From Sanderia malayensis (taxonomy: Eukaryota; Cnidaria; Scyphozoa; Semaeostomeae; Pelagiidae): DNA of 64,000 bases. The notes below the pieces were generated by a model that saw nothing but the letters and a program-made list of their open reading frames with translations, was not told the origin of the DNA and did no database searches. The stretch lies in NCBI GenBank assembly GCA_013076295.1, contig RQOL01000729.1, forward strand, positions 3,472,001 through 3,536,000. The letters run 5' to 3'. The first letter of the stretch is position 1. Every line of letters begins with the position of its first letter. A program made the position numbers and the translations under genes. Of this stretch, positions 23,129 to 35,110 are shown one piece after another.

Positions 23129-24375
23129 TCATAAACATGTGAATATAGGCTTGTGATCAGAGAAATAGGATTCTAGTGCTCCCGAAATAATAAGGTTTTC
23201 AGCTATATTTGTATACACATGATCAAGTAAACTTTTGTAATCTGTAGTATAGTCTTCTATTATCTGGGAATATCCTCTATCATGCATGAGTTGAAGTATT
23301 GTTCTTTTTTCATTGGAGTCTTTTAACAGATCAATATTGAAATCACCAAAGATGATGGAAGGATTTGTGGAAGTAATGTTGTCACAAATACTTTCCAATG
23401 CATCTGCCAACTGTTGAAAATGAATCCTTGAAGATCTATACAATGCAACTATACGCAGATTTTGACTTGGGTGATGAAGAACCAATGAAGTTACTTCTAT
23501 TCCACTGATATTGAAGTTATGAGGTGGTGTTAAGCATTTACTGATATAAGTATTTCTGATGTAAACTACTGTTCCATATGTGGAGCGCAAAGAATGCTCA
23601 TCATCAAATCTGTATTGTGCAAAATTTTCAAGCTTGTAAGATTTCTTGTTATCGTTTCTCAAGGCAGTTTCAACAAATAGATTAATATGTGCAGCATTAA
23701 CATTAATATCACAGGATATATCAGCAAAATGATGCTTCAAAGACCTCACATTATGAAAAAGAATCTTTAGTGGCAAATTATTATCACATAGATATTTGAT
23801 GTTTTCAGTAATTTTGCAGGAGGATCTTAAGCGTACCATTTCTGACTGCACTTTCGAACTGACTGCAATTTTTGATTCATTGAAATTGGTTATGTACAAT
23901 TTTGATAAGTTTCTGACCCTACTCAAAGCAACATAATGTATGTGTTCCCTGGCAGTGCCTTTGAAATTAACAACCAATTCGTTTAAGGTATCACCCTGAC
24001 AGCGGTGCACTGTCTTTGCAGAGGCCTGTCGCAATGGGAACTGTCTTCTTATAATCTTAACTTGAGAATTTTTTGATATTGCAAACTGGCGAGAAATTTC
24101 AATAATTGGTGTCCAATTATTTCCTGTTGCAGTTGTAAAAAAATGTTGGTATTTCCTTCTACATTCCCTGCCAATGTCTTTCTTGAGAAACTCAACCCAT
24201 ACAATACTGGGTCTTGAAGATGTTGCAATTCTGTAATCAATCTTGTGAACAACACATTCAGCTCCATTTGTCATCCCATCAGCAGTTGCAATGTTCCCTG
24301 TCAAATCATATTTACCTGCTTCAATTAATGGCAATAAAGAAAAAAGTCCCATTGTTTTCTTTGGATCAGTTGGAA
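23129..24375 (-). pseudogene. Helentron helicase C-terminal motifs and AP-type endonuclease
   Basis: The frame resumes after a one-base shift in an A6 run near 24375. KTVHRCQGDTLNELVVNF (motif V region) and HYVALSRVRNLSKLYITNF (motif VI) complete the SF1 helicase. The endonuclease follows directly: ILFHNVRSLKHH, a VVYIRNTY strand, IFGDFNIDLL (catalytic GDFN), then DHVYTN and SDHKPIF (the SDH box) just before the stop. Exonuclease-endonuclease-phosphatase folds nick DNA; in Helentrons the fused copy is thought to help target or strand cleavage. All expected C-terminal motifs are present. Confidence 0.8.
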
Positions 24376-25966
24376 TTTTTTGTTTAATTTTTGTTCCTCA
24401 TCATCAGAGATACCTCCAATCACAATGTCGATTGCCTTAACAACAATCTTGTTGTATTTTGATGTTTCATAAACTGAATCATTATGGTTGTTTACCATTG
24501 CATTTGTCAAGAATAAATGTGTTACATTATTCAAGTGATACATTGGTGGTAGCATTCTGGACTTAACAACATTTATATCACTCTGTGTATGGTGACCTTC
24601 CCTTAGACGGTTCAGAAGATTTGCAAATTGTGCATCTTCTTTTTGTCTCATGACTTCAGTTAGCTCATACATACAAAATTGATGCTGCCATTGGTTGGGA
24701 ATAATAGGTGCAAAAGGTATTTTACCAGTGTCAAAAATCCATCTGTCCATTACAGGTTGCAGTTGAAAAAGATCTCCAACAGCTATGATACTAATACCTC
24801 CAAATGGTTGTTGGGATCCCATTATTTGCTGCAGTCGCATGTCAAGAAAGTTAAACATACCATTTCCTACCATTGATATTTCATCAATAAAAACTAATTT
24901 TAGCGATCTAAATTTCATTCTCATAGTGTTAAGTGTGTCACTATTGAGAGGAATGTAATGAAATCCTTGACTTGCTGGAATAGCAAAAGCAGAATGCACT
25001 GTATGTCCTTTGATATTGAATGCAGCCTTTCCTGTTGGTGCAACTTTCAAAACTTTTGTGGTGTCAGGGTCTTCTCCAGCAAGACCATTTAAATATTTGG
25101 ACACTGCTTCATACAATGCATTTAGTAACCAACTTTTTCCAACACCTGCACCGCCACTTAAAAATAATGTCAGTGGCTGCTCACTAACTTTAATGCTGTG
25201 GAGAACGTGGTAAAAAAATCGGATCTGCTCTGTGTTCAATGACTGCATAAGCTTTCTAAACTGGTTTTCATTCATTGAGTTAGATGTCAAAGCCTGTTCT
25301 TCACAACTTCTTGGAAATATTCCAATGTCATCTATGATATCATATTGGGAATGTGCACCTGACCCTGGAGAAAAACAGTCAAATGAGCCATCCTCCTGAA
25401 ATAATTCATTGCTATCTACATCATTTGAATGTTGTGAATTTGGAGCAACACTACCATGGCATTTATCAGTGTGTTGAATCATTTCCTCTGATAAACAATG
25501 AAGTATGGATGAATGTTTTTCATAATTTTTGCTATTTTCAATAACCAACACTTCTGCCTCATTATAGCGTTCTTCGTATGTGTGGCACCCAAGGATAATG
25601 TCATTTTCTTCATCTCTCCATGGCAAATATAACATCAACTGTTCTCTGTAAAAATTTTCTGAGTCAACTTTTTTGTTAAAGCAAACAGAACGAATTATCC
25701 TTGGCTTCTTCCGTTTGAGTAGCTTTAGGTTCCCTTTAGTTGCAATGGAATAGTCAAGCTCTGTATCATCTTTAAATGAATCAAGATCATCTGCAGAGTC
25801 ATCATCAATGCTAGTTTCTGGAAGAAAAGGTAATTTGACCTTGTTTCTATTTGCATTGATTCTTGTTTTGCTGTGTGGTTTGCAGGTATACCATGCCACA
25901 AAATCAGCAAGACATGTATCCTCCAAAAAATGTGGCCTTCTTTGATATCTTTTCAGGGGTTATCGG
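24325..25966 (-). pseudogene. Helentron Pif1-like SF1B helicase domain (N-terminal motifs)
   Basis: The open frame 25926-24325 contains LNTEQIRFFYHVLHSI (Q-like motif), Walker A LSGGAGVGKSWLLNALYEAV, KAAFNIKGHTVHSAF, Walker B LVFIDEISMVGNGMFNFL, GGISIIAVGDLFQLQPV and the TEVMRQKED segment. Pif1 enzymes unwind 5' to 3' and would peel off the transposing strand. The N-terminal link (PHFLEDTCLADFVAWYTC) reads across a one-base loss in a C run near 25965 that separates it from the Rep frame. Confidence 0.8.
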
Positions 25967-27153
25967 ATTCAATATCCAATGAGTTGTCAGGCAATTCATT
26001 AAGTTTAATAGAAGACTTCAACAAAAAACATCGTTCACTTGGTTCTGAAGTATTTATAAACTGAACTGCCCGAGAGGAGCGTTTTAACGGTAATTGCAGC
26101 ACATGATAAACAGCTTCCTGAGCACTGACTTCAACTGCATTGAGAAACTTATTGCCAATGTGTCTGACCTGATTAATAATTGTAGTATCTCCACTTCTAG
26201 CCTGTTCAAATGCTCGTTCAAGAAGCTTGCTCATGCCCCTTTGCCTCTTAGTAATATAGGCCAAGATATAAACAGCACATGCGTATGGATCAAGAACATA
26301 TTGTAAATCAAGATTTGCCATCCAAGCTTTTAAGATATTTGGATTATAGCTATTTATGCGTATTTCACTGGGTGTTCGCCTCAAACACAATGTTTCCCTC
26401 TTCAGCATAAATCTGACTGCTAGTATATATTGTGTGTCTGTGAAATTTAACAAATCCAAAAATTGTTGAAAAGAAATATTCAATCCATATTTCATATCAT
26501 TCAGAACTGATTGCAGCTTTGATGCATTTTCCTTAATTTTCTGGAGATCTTCATTGCTAAATTCTGAAACATCAATTGGTTTAAGCAAAACAGTTTCTTG
26601 CATTGGAGGTACAGGAAAACTAAAACGGCAAATGTCTTTCCCCTTCTTTCTACATGATTTTGCACGCCTATGGGTTTGCAAGTTCAAAAGATCTTCATCA
26701 ATATTCTTGTCATTAGCACTGCAGGTTACATACTGATCAACAAAGCTGATGATATTTTGCACAGGATCTTTGCCATATTCAGGTGCATCCTTTATCCACA
26801 GCAAAACATGTATATGAGGTGAACCACGTTGCTGAAACTCAACACGATAAAAATAATCTTGAATCTCTCCAAGAGGCATTTCCTTACTTTTTAAAAAATT
26901 GTTGAAAAACAACTGCACCATATGATCAAAATTCCTTGCACAGGATACTGGGTCTTTTTGGATCAAATCTGATTTTTCTTGCCATGTCATATTTTCAACA
27001 TCACTATCTGTGAGATCCTTGTTTTCTAAAAGTCTTCCCAAAATTTTCAGCAAATGTTTCCATCTTGTTTCTGCTGCAGAAAGAGAGGAAAACCATGTTG
27101 GTTTTCCAAGCTGTCTGATCATTGCAAATAAGTCCTTTTTACATTTTTCAAAA
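25953..27153 (-). pseudogene. Helentron Rep (HUH/Y2 nuclease) domain
   Basis: The frame reads FAMIRQLGKPTWFSSLSAAE (Helitron_like_N start), the HUH motif in QQRGSPHIHVLLWIKDAP near 26830, CRKKGKDICRFSFP, and the paired-tyrosine segment VYILAYITKRQRGMSKLL near 26250. In Rep proteins the HUH histidines bind metal and the tyrosines attack DNA; all of these residues are present. Its upstream half was separated by the palindromic insertion. Removing that insertion and one TA gives an uninterrupted join from ...IWGSPPY to FEKCKKDLFAM. Confidence 0.8.
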
Positions 27154-27155
27154 TA

Positions 27156-28228
27156 CAGTCCCCTCGCAAAAGTTTGGAAACGCCTGATGAAAAATGGCGT
27201 CTAGAAGTGGCCCTAGGCCTGAGCAAGAAAATTTACATAGCAATGTAAGACTACCAAACGGGTTTCAATAGCGAATTTCTTGAACAAAAATATACTCAAA
27301 ATTTCATACATTTTCAAATGAAAACATAATTTAAACTATATCATATTGTTTTATAATAATATTTAAAGAAAACTGCGAAGAGGTCCCTTAGAAAATGTTC
27401 ACAAAAATTTATCGAAGTGGAGTAATTAAAACGCCAATAATTATAATTTCTTTCACTCAAAGCCACGCAAATTCTCTCTCATTTAAAAGAGAATGTTTTA
27501 AAACTTTGAAAAATATAAGAATTATTTAGGTAACTGTCTTGACCTTTTAAAATTCACGGTTTAAGTCCTTGTTTACAACTTGAGAAGCACATGTTTTGTT
27601 TTTCAAAATTCAAATTGGGTTTTAAAAATAAAATTTTCGTTCACTTCAGAAAATATTAAGCCCTTAAAAATTATATCAAATTACAATATTTGAAACAAAT
27701 TATAGGAATATCCATTCCGGATTTTTTGTTATGGCGCTTAACCTCCTTTTTTTACTCTGGAAAAAAAATTACGGGAAAATAGGTTGTCAAATCAAATTCC
27801 TAAAATGATAAACAAAGACTTAAACCGTGAATTTTAAAAGGTCAAGACAGTTACCTAAATAATTCTTATATTTTTCAAAGTTTTAAAACATTCTCTTTTA
27901 AATGAGAGAGAATTTGCGTGGCTTTGAGTGAAAGAAATTATAATTATTGGCGTTTTAATTACTCCACTTCGATAAATTTTTGTGAACATTTTTTAAGGGA
28001 CCTCTTCGCAGTTTTCTTTAAATATTATTATAAAACAATATGATATATTTTAAATTATGTTTTCATTTGAAAATTTATGAAATTTTGAGTATATTTTTGT
28101 TAAAGAAATTCGCTATTGAAACCCGTTTGGTAGTCTTACATTGTTATGTAAATTCTCTTGCTCAGGCCTAGGGCCACTTCTAGACGCCATTTTTCATCAG
28201 GCGTTTCCAAACTTTTGCGAGGGGAGTG
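27156..28228. mobile_element. 1,073-bp palindromic Tc1/mariner-type foldback element
   Basis: The left and right arms (each about 415 bp, 27156-27573 and 27811-28228) are near-perfect reverse complements around a ~237-bp centre. Ends are CAGTCCCCTCGCAAAAGTTT on the left and the complement of CACTCCCCTCGCAAAAGTTT on the right, with TA on both sides (27154-27155 and 28229-28230). TA duplication and a CAGTCCCC-type end fit Tc1/mariner-like transposons. There is no transposase. It splits the Helentron Rep gene cleanly in frame, so the insertion is recent relative to that ORF. Confidence 0.85.
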
Positions 28229-29545
28229 TATGGTGGTGAACCCCATATGTTGCGTAGAACTCTAAATCCTTCATTCAAGTGAATTATGCTATTTTGTGCA
28301 CTCTGAGATTTTAGATCACCTGCTGTGTATTTCTTCCCCTTTGTCTTACATTTACGCAATGATAGTGCTGCAGTATCTTGAATCCTTTTTATTTGCAATT
28401 TTTTTAATTTGAAAAAAATGTTAGGAACACATTGAGCAACCCTCCTGTCTTTCCTGCGAAGCTCCCATTTACATATTGTACTATAATGTACTGCAACCAT
28501 TCTTTCATGGTTTTCATACCTGCGCTGTCCACAAAATAAAGTTGGAAAAGATAAATATTCTGCATCTTTGTCAATAAATAATCCTAAAGGCTTACTTGCT
28601 TCGCCTGGTGCTAAATTTATGATATGGTCAGCAATCTGCAAAGGTTCAGGTGACTCTAACAATGTAACCATATTTGCAGCAACTCTTTCTTCTGTCTCAC
28701 ACCACATATCATTTCCTTCATTTTCAAGAGTTTTGTTATATGAATTGCAATGAGAAACCTTATTTTTTATGTCTTCTTCACCTTGCTCCATTCTTCCTTT
28801 ATTTGTTTCCTGAAAATCCTCACAAAGAAAACTTGACATATCCGATTGAGGCAATGATGAAAGATTGTCTAACCAACCAGGGCATATTTGTACACCTTGA
28901 GATCTAAACAGCTCACTGGTTCTGGTAAGATATTCAGCTGCCATAAAAACCCTAATTGGTCTTATACTTTGAAAACTGTAATGGTGTTTATATTCCATCC
29001 GACGCTTCAGTTTCACAGCAATAGTGTCTGTATCTGGCAAACATCTTGGCAAAAGATTTACAGTTGTGTTTACATCTACTGGGACATTGACAACATTACC
29101 ATGGATGCTCAGTTGCCTTCCTCTTGGGAGTTCTCGAATTTGCATAAATGGAATACGTGTCGAAACAAGCTTTTCTTCAAATGATGTTAGGTCAAGAATA
29201 TCTACTTTTTTTGGAAATTCCATTTTATTGGCTTTTGCGCATGGTGGTATTTTCCCATTTAGAAGATATTTGTGACAAGTATGGCATATCCACTCATTTC
29301 CATCAACACTCTTTGTGTTAGTGATACAACTTTTTAACACACTTTTATCAGTGAACCCTTTGTATGTCTCATCAAGGGAGTGCACAACACTACATCTAAA
29401 CCACAATTGATCACAACATGTAGATATATTCTGGTCCTACTGCAATCATCATATGAAACTTGTCAATCAAATCCTGGTAAATTCTACAAGTACTACCATT
29501 TTTTTCAGAAATGCATATTTTATATTTAAACTTTTTTTCTTCTGT
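28229..29545 (-). pseudogene. Helentron DUF6570 region linking OTU to Rep
   Basis: The frame begins after the A8 shift near 29560 with NVIDTEEKKFKYKICISEKN, passes a Cys-rich CTCCDQLWFRCSVVHS (shifted once near 29425) and continues as 29406-28229. Next is ICHTCHKYLLNGKIPPCAKAN (zinc-binding Cys pairs), then RIPFMQIRELPRGRQLSIHG and CLPDTDTIAVKLKRRMEYK, the core of DUF6570. Further on are CPGWLDN and the IWGSPPY end that abuts the palindrome. DUF6570 is a standard N-terminal module of animal Helitron-like proteins with no known activity. Confidence 0.75.
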
Positions 29546-29546
29546 A

Positions 29547-30719
29547 TCAATGACATTGCTGCTCTTCCTTTTTTTTGCTTTTTGAGTTAAATTCCTTTAT
29601 CTTGACTGCTTGTTTCAAAATAGAATTTAAGGTGCTTGAATTTGGTGCATTTTCCTGAGTATTATTTAAGGATGTTCTTTTTGATAATGTAGAAACATAA
29701 TGATATTCATCTAAGTGTCCAATGTAAAGAATTTTTGAAGTTGCATTTTCGTTGGAAGAATGAGGATTAATAATAGTGTTACCAGAAAAGCCTGGCATAG
29801 ATTCAACAATGTGGATAATACAATTTACAGTGTTTGATACTGCTTGAATTATTACGTGGTCACACCATGTACCAGGCTTTGCCATATTTTGTTTGTATGT
29901 TGCAAATGGTGTTGATATGCTTTCAATGAATTGCTCTGGAAATTTTGAAATATAATTAACACCAGCAGTTCTAACATGCAGATGATGGTCAGGTGTGCCA
30001 AAAAGCTGATGAGAGATTGCTCGAAAAAAACAGTTCCCATCACCACCAACATCTTTTATCTCCATATTTAACTTGCTAAGTCTATCTTTCAAAATTAAAT
30101 AAGGGCCTGATTGCAAACAACCTTCCCTTGCCAAATTATTACTTTCAGCATAATTTGTTTGACTTCCGAAAACATCAATAACCACATCATAGTGGACTCC
30201 ATCCACATTTTGAATATAAATTGCTTCATGTTTTCCATTTGATATGCATTCAAAATCATTAATTGGAAATCTGGACCACCGTAACAATTGCCCAAACTTT
30301 GAGTAAACAAAAATGTTACTTTTAAACAACAATGATGCAGTCAAAATTTCTATGTCAGTCCCGCATATTTTATTTTCTCTCATTTTACTCACAATCAAGT
30401 AATTTTCTACAGAATTTAAGATGTGGGGATAAAGAATGTCTTCAATTTCATACATAAATTCTGTTATTTTTAATCTGAAAAAGTTATAGTATATCTGCCT
30501 TCCTGTGACAGCATATGAGAAACACCTGAACAAGCAATTTCCATCAACTTGTACTGTTTGCACCTTTGATGGTTCATGTAGATTTTTTGGATATTTTAAA
30601 GGATGTTTGATTATCAATGGTATGCTGAGTTGTGTACATATCATACGTTGTGAAATCTCAGACAAAGGGCAGAAGAAATTATTACATGAATGATCCATTG
30701 CATCTTTTTCGGCAGACAT
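29547..30719 (-). pseudogene. Helentron N-terminal tandem OTU domains
   Basis: 390 codons from the ATG at 30719. Two OTU-type cysteine-protease signatures follow each other. The first is VQVDGNCLFRCFSYAVTGRQ (about residues 55-75) with a partner His in GVHYDVVIDVF. The second is VGGDGNCFFRAISHQLFGT (about 223-241) with a partner His in DEYHYVSTL (about 340). Both keep Asp-x-Asn-Cys and the distal His. OTU enzymes cleave ubiquitin-type bonds; their function in transposons is unproven. The frame ends in an A8 run, where one A fewer would continue into the DUF6570 region. Confidence 0.75.
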
Positions 30720-31103
30720 TTTTTCGTGGATACAAACAATTATTTAAAAATTCTTTTAATAATTAACACACTCAAATTAACATGTGGCAAATCCTTGCAC
30801 CATGGTGGTTTATGCACCTTGCACCAGTTAACATAACATGTCAAACTCATAACATTTTACCATGATCACTATATCTCAAAACTTTTTCAATACAACCAGC
30901 TAGGTTTCAATGATTCACATTGATATTTTCCATCATTTGGCAAGCTACATAGCTACTAGCAAAGCTAGCTCATGTGCATTATGCACAGTGCATAACAGCA
31001 AGTATATCAGTAGCTAATTGAAAAACAAAATCATTGAGATTTTACCTACCTTCTTCGCCAAATCCACTTGGAACTTCAGTTCACTCAGTGCAGTGGTGCA
31101 ATG
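30720..31103. other. upstream flank of the Helentron
   Basis: AT-rich, no coding sequence seen. GTGCATTATGCACAGTGCAT at 30975-30994 is a small interrupted palindrome. The Helentron promoter and 5' terminus should be in this region, but no defining terminus is visible. Confidence 0.4.
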
Positions 31104-32150
31104 CTATGATTCAGCAAATTTTGCCCCTCCTTGCTCTTTTCTGCTCCGGCCAATGCAATGCATTGTGGTAAAAAGTAGCGAACACGTGACACTATTGTTT
31201 TTCGAAAAGCGACAAGAATGACCCGCTCTACTTCGTACGCGAGTCAAAAATTGACATTTTATTTCAAGTCCCCAGGAGATGTTACCATGTCGAACTATGC
31301 CATCTAAAGATGCACCCAGAAAAGAATAGATTTGGAGATAACGAGGTCTGGCTATTCTACCGAATATGGCAATGGGCTTTATCATCTTATCCAACTACAA
31401 AGAACGAACATGTGGTTCATACATCTTACCATGTCTTGTGCTGGCAGAAGAAAATTTGGAATAAAACATGGATTTCAATTTCGAGAAGGGTTACACTCTA
31501 TTGACTGCAGCTGGGTAAATATTGCATGCAGTTATCCTATATCATCTGTGTTGCTTCCAGGGATCATTGGATGTTTGGCCATGGGTGGACATTTCAATTT
31601 CAATAATTTGTGATGAGTCCAGAATCAAATGAGACTGAGCATAGAATTCCATCATGTCTTTAAAATTAGCACAAGATATATCATAATCATCAGTGAAGAT
31701 TACAGGATCAGTGAGATTACAGGATCAGTGAGATTAGAAACAGATAATTCAAAAAAGGATTCTTCAAATGGAGAGTCCAATGCATGAACCACTTCAGCAA
31801 CAATGGATATATCACTTGAAGGCTGTATGTCAGGCATGGGATTAAGGGCAAAAAAAAACTGTTGGGTATGGATGAAGCAAGGCTAATCTTTAACTTTTCA
31901 AAGCGATCTTCACGCAGTTGGTGATCTTTGGTTGTACGTGGGTCATGTTGATGCACTGATTTCTTTACTAAAGTGTTATCACTTCCAAATTTTATTTTCT
32001 GGATTATTATCTGCTCAATAGAAGCAGGAGAAACTGAAGTTGAAGATGAAGGAACATTCCAAGCAGATAGCTTAGAAGTGCAAGAGACTGGTTGTGGGCA
32101 GCTTTGATAACCTTGTTGATTAAAATCTTCAAGTGCAATCGTATGTAATC
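31104..32150 (-). pseudogene. second SWIM-YqaJ family relic
   Basis: Reading leftward, CTSKLSAWNVPSSSTS is followed by a segment with HQHDPRTTKDHQLREDRFEK and KISLASSIPNS, then MPDIQPSSDI, an order typical of the linker between SWIM and YqaJ domains in this family. At 31330-31250 a YqaJ-like piece reads YSFLGASLDGIVRHGNISW and GLEIKCQF (the Asp and E-x-K catalytic pattern of this nuclease group). The SWIM finger itself is missing and several shifts intervene. It is a different part of the same family as 12.6-13.8 kb and the two do not overlap enough to tell whether they share an ancestor copy. Confidence 0.5.
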
Positions 32151-32480
32151 GTATGCAATCCTATGAAATCTTCAACGTTCGGGACAACAACCAACCTTGG
32201 AGTCGAGAAGACGGAAATTAGGGCGTGCCAAATTTTACAGTTCCCCTCCTACATTTATTGCCTATAGGGTTTTGACTGGCATAATCAATACTAATACTTT
32301 ATTTATTATAATGTTTGTTGTAACATTATAAAATTTCGAATTAAGATTTCTGCTGCTGAGCCAAAAAACATTAATTTTTTTAGAAATTTTGTAACAACCT
32401 TTAGAGTACGAGTATTGCAATGTGGCACTTTGCTTTGAGAGAAAGAAAGAAGACACTGGTAAGATTTTAACTCTTTTTTA

Positions 32481-32785
32481 CGATGGCCCACAGGGGACAT
32501 GCAGCATTTGCTAAGTCTGGCGCACACAAAATCAGATTGCAGCACACAAAATCAAAAATCGCGTACAAATTTACTTTCCATGCACAAATTCAAGGTTGCT
32601 GCAAACAAATTTAATTTGCTGCATACAAAGTGGGTGCTGCAGCATACAAATTCAGACTTGCTGCATACAAAGTTCCGTTGCAGCACACAAAATGAGGCCT
32701 GCTGTATACAAAGTGGGTGTTGCAGCACACAAAATGAGGCCTGTTGCATACAAAGTGGGTGTTGCAGCATGCAAATTCTTATTTC
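32481..32785. repeat. left TIR with internal ~42-bp tandem motif array
   Basis: Alternating GCTGCATACAAA and GCAGCACACAAAAT words repeat about ten times. It has one more ~42-bp unit than the right TIR (35275-35552). Such arrays are often transposase-binding sites; that role is inferred. Confidence 0.75.
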
Positions 32786-32880
32786 TTTCTGCTAAAAGGG
32801 GCGCCAAACTGCTTCAGTAGCCCAGTTCTGTAATCTGTTTTCGTTCAGATCTCTTTAGGCCAGATTCGTTGTTATTCAAA

Positions 32881-33103
32881 ATGTTCTGTTATGGATGTGG
32901 TGAAATGTTACAAGACGGTGGATGTAACAAGTGCAAAAAGGAGTCTGCTATCAACCAGTTGATTAGCCAGTACTTCCATCGTGGCTATCAATACAAATTC
33001 ATAGTTCGGTTTTTGGAAAGAGATGGCATCAACATGTCTGTCAGGACACTGAAGGAGGAAGCTGAAGTTGATGAACTTACGACGAAAAAACAGCATGGAT
33101 TTT
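32881..33103 (+). pseudogene. N-terminus of an integrase-type transposase (zinc ribbon plus HTH)
   Basis: The ATG at 32881 opens MFCYGCGEMLQDGGCNKC, a CxxC...CxxC mini-ribbon, followed by NQLISQYFHRGYQYKFIVRF and RDGINMSVRTLKEEAE, a helix-turn-helix resembling the start of invertebrate and fish rve-integrase transposases (IS3EU/Ginger-like). The catalytic domain is gone; the frame stops at 33103, next to the truncated end of the opposing gene. The start lies about 90 bp inside the TIR, so the TIR probably carried its promoter. Confidence 0.5.
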
Positions 33104-33128
33104 GAAGATCAGGACCATATTAGACAAG

Positions 33129-35110
33129 TTAGACAAGCAGGGGAAAGTACTGCTCCTTCATATATCCAAATACCAAGATCCTGGCTACAGCTTCCCACTC
33201 TTTCCTTTGGTAATCATGGCGAATAGCAGGAACTTTACATTGAGCACCAACACTTAAGGCATTAGAGAAGCCTTTCCAAAATGAAGTTAAGGCTTCTCGC
33301 AGTACACCTTGCCCACGGCCAATTTCTTCTTGCCCATTGTGGCCAATGAAAGCCACATCAAGATTGCATTTCAAAATATCATCATTCCTGAACAATTCCA
33401 GCATGTCTTGCCTCAATGTTGATCGATGTATCTTAACAGCTTTTATCTTAAATTCCGATGTATCAAGTGAAATGGAATGAACATCCAGTATGGCAGCACC
33501 TGTGGAGAAAATAAATGCATTTACTGATAAATTATTCGACTTCTGGAATTTCGTAAAATTCAGTCAGATTTAATGCCTCTTCCTCTTGGAACAATGCTTC
33601 TGAAATAAATGTTAAGTAAATTTAGTGTTGTGGGCCCTTGTAGTTCTTTGCCAAAGTTTTTGGGATCTAATTGGATGGGTAAATTGGCAAAATGATTGGC
33701 TGATAATTTTAATGTTATGCAGATTCCAAATGATATTATTTTCATCAAACCATCAAACAAAGTTTGAAATTATTAAATATATACTCCTTATAATCATTTG
33801 TCTTTAGCCTGAAGTGCAATATTTCATGCATAGACCTTTTAGCAACTCTAAGAAAGAATCTGAATCAAATGATACTTTTATACATTTTGTAGAACTTTTG
33901 AATGTGCACAATAGTGATATACTGTAAGCTTTATGCAGCTCCAGCAAACCTCTCATGTAAAAATGCACAAAACTATCATTCAGTCCAGACTGTTTGTAGA
34001 ATAGCAATTAAGGTCTGTGTTGCCCAGAATTCCCATTTTATAGGGGTAAACCTTCAAAGCTGAAGGCTTTAAAATCTGTTCCATTAACAAATGAAACTTT
34101 AATATTTCATGTGAACTGCATTTACCTTCATTAAAGTTTTGAATTGTTTTTGCCTGGGGAGGATCTTCAATCTGAGCTGCTTGCAACAATGTTGTTTCAA
34201 GTGCACCAGGTCCATCTTGAATTTCGTCATTGGAGCAACCAGAGGTTGATGCTGTTGGTTCCAAGTTGCTACTTGATGGCTTTGGTGGTGCATTTTCAAC
34301 AATTACATCAAATGGAGAATTTAGAAGCTGTTGAAATTAAAGATATAAAGATAAGGTTTTTTAGATATTCTAAGATGCAATGATTCTTTAATCCAATCAG
34401 GACCCATCAATCACATGATGCATTTGAATCCCAACTTACAAAAACAGTCAAACTATTTTTTGACAAAATCCTACCTCCTCAATATCATTGTCTTCCTCAT
34501 CCTCTGCTGGGCTACATGCCTCATTGATCATATTCGTGATGAAGTCTGAGGTATGCTTGATGAAGTCTGACGTTTTTGTTAAATAAAAGTAAATTCTGGA
34601 ATATGGCTTGCCAAGTTCCTCCTTATACCATTGCAGTATAAATGGTTCAATGCTCCCAGGTAAATTTGCTACCTCAGTTCTATCTGGATAAATGAGCTTT
34701 ACCAGCTCGCGAGCTGCAAAAACATTCCGATTGAACCTGACAATTTTATCACGTGCTTTTGTTAGCAGCTCTGTCGCGCCCACACTTGGGCTCACCTTAA
34801 GAGGCAAACATGAATCTCTTACGATGCGCAAGAATCCATCTTTTAGCTGCATCACACCCACTTGAACATTCACCTCTGCTTGAAGCTGTGACTTGCCAAG
34901 TTTTGTCTTCTTTGATTTGAAACCAGAGGCTCTTTCCTTACCCTTTGCCTCCCTAAATGTCTCAAATGATAAACCTGGCAGCTCTTGAGGTGCTCTTTTT
35001 GCCTGGACTGGTTCTTCTTTGAGAGATCGCTTCCTTGAATTATCTGCTCCACACTGATGACAGAATTTTGCATCTGCGTGTAGATGCACCCCGCAACTTT
35101 TACAAAACAT
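33129..35110 (-). pseudogene. HECT-type E3 ligase-like gene with N-terminal zinc ribbon (C-lobe missing)
   Basis: Exon 1 is 35110-34475: MFCKSCGVHLHADAKFCHQC zinc ribbon, basic SKKTKLGKSQ, then GVMQLKDGFLRIVRDSCLPL and a YKEELGKPYSRIYFYL segment. Exon 2 is 34327-34126 (phase 0 on both sides, acidic). The last recognisable exon is 33499-33129, with NGQEEIGRGQGVLREALTSF, KVPAIRHDYQRKEWEAVARI and GYMKEQYFPLLV, which is HECT N-lobe sequence. The catalytic Cys lies in the C-lobe, which is deleted. Active HECT enzymes form a ubiquitin thioester; this copy cannot. Exons between 34126 and 33499 are unclear. Its place inside TIRs opposite an integrase fragment suggests an element-borne accessory gene. 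Confidence 0.65.

Larger units (their letters stand above)
21575..30719 (-). mobile_element. Helentron (Helitron-like, Rep-Hel-EN with OTU and RPA), nearly complete
   Basis: In minus-strand order the element encodes tandem OTU domains, a DUF6570 region, an HUH/Y2 Rep, a Pif1-type helicase, an AP-type endonuclease, then a separate spliced RPA-like gene. An endonuclease fused behind the helicase is the feature that separates Helentrons from canonical Helitrons, and OTU and RPA passengers are known in animal members. Such elements move by rolling-circle-like replication. The main ORF is broken by four one-base shifts (about 29560, 29425, 25965, 24375) and a 1,073-bp palindromic insertion (27156-28228). 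Terminal sequences were not identified, so outer limits are coding limits. Confidence 0.85.

Noticed and set aside
32481..32785. CRISPR-like array of regularly spaced short repeats
   Set aside because: The repeats form part of a TIR mirrored at 35.3-35.5 kb, with no unique spacers; the sequence is eukaryotic.
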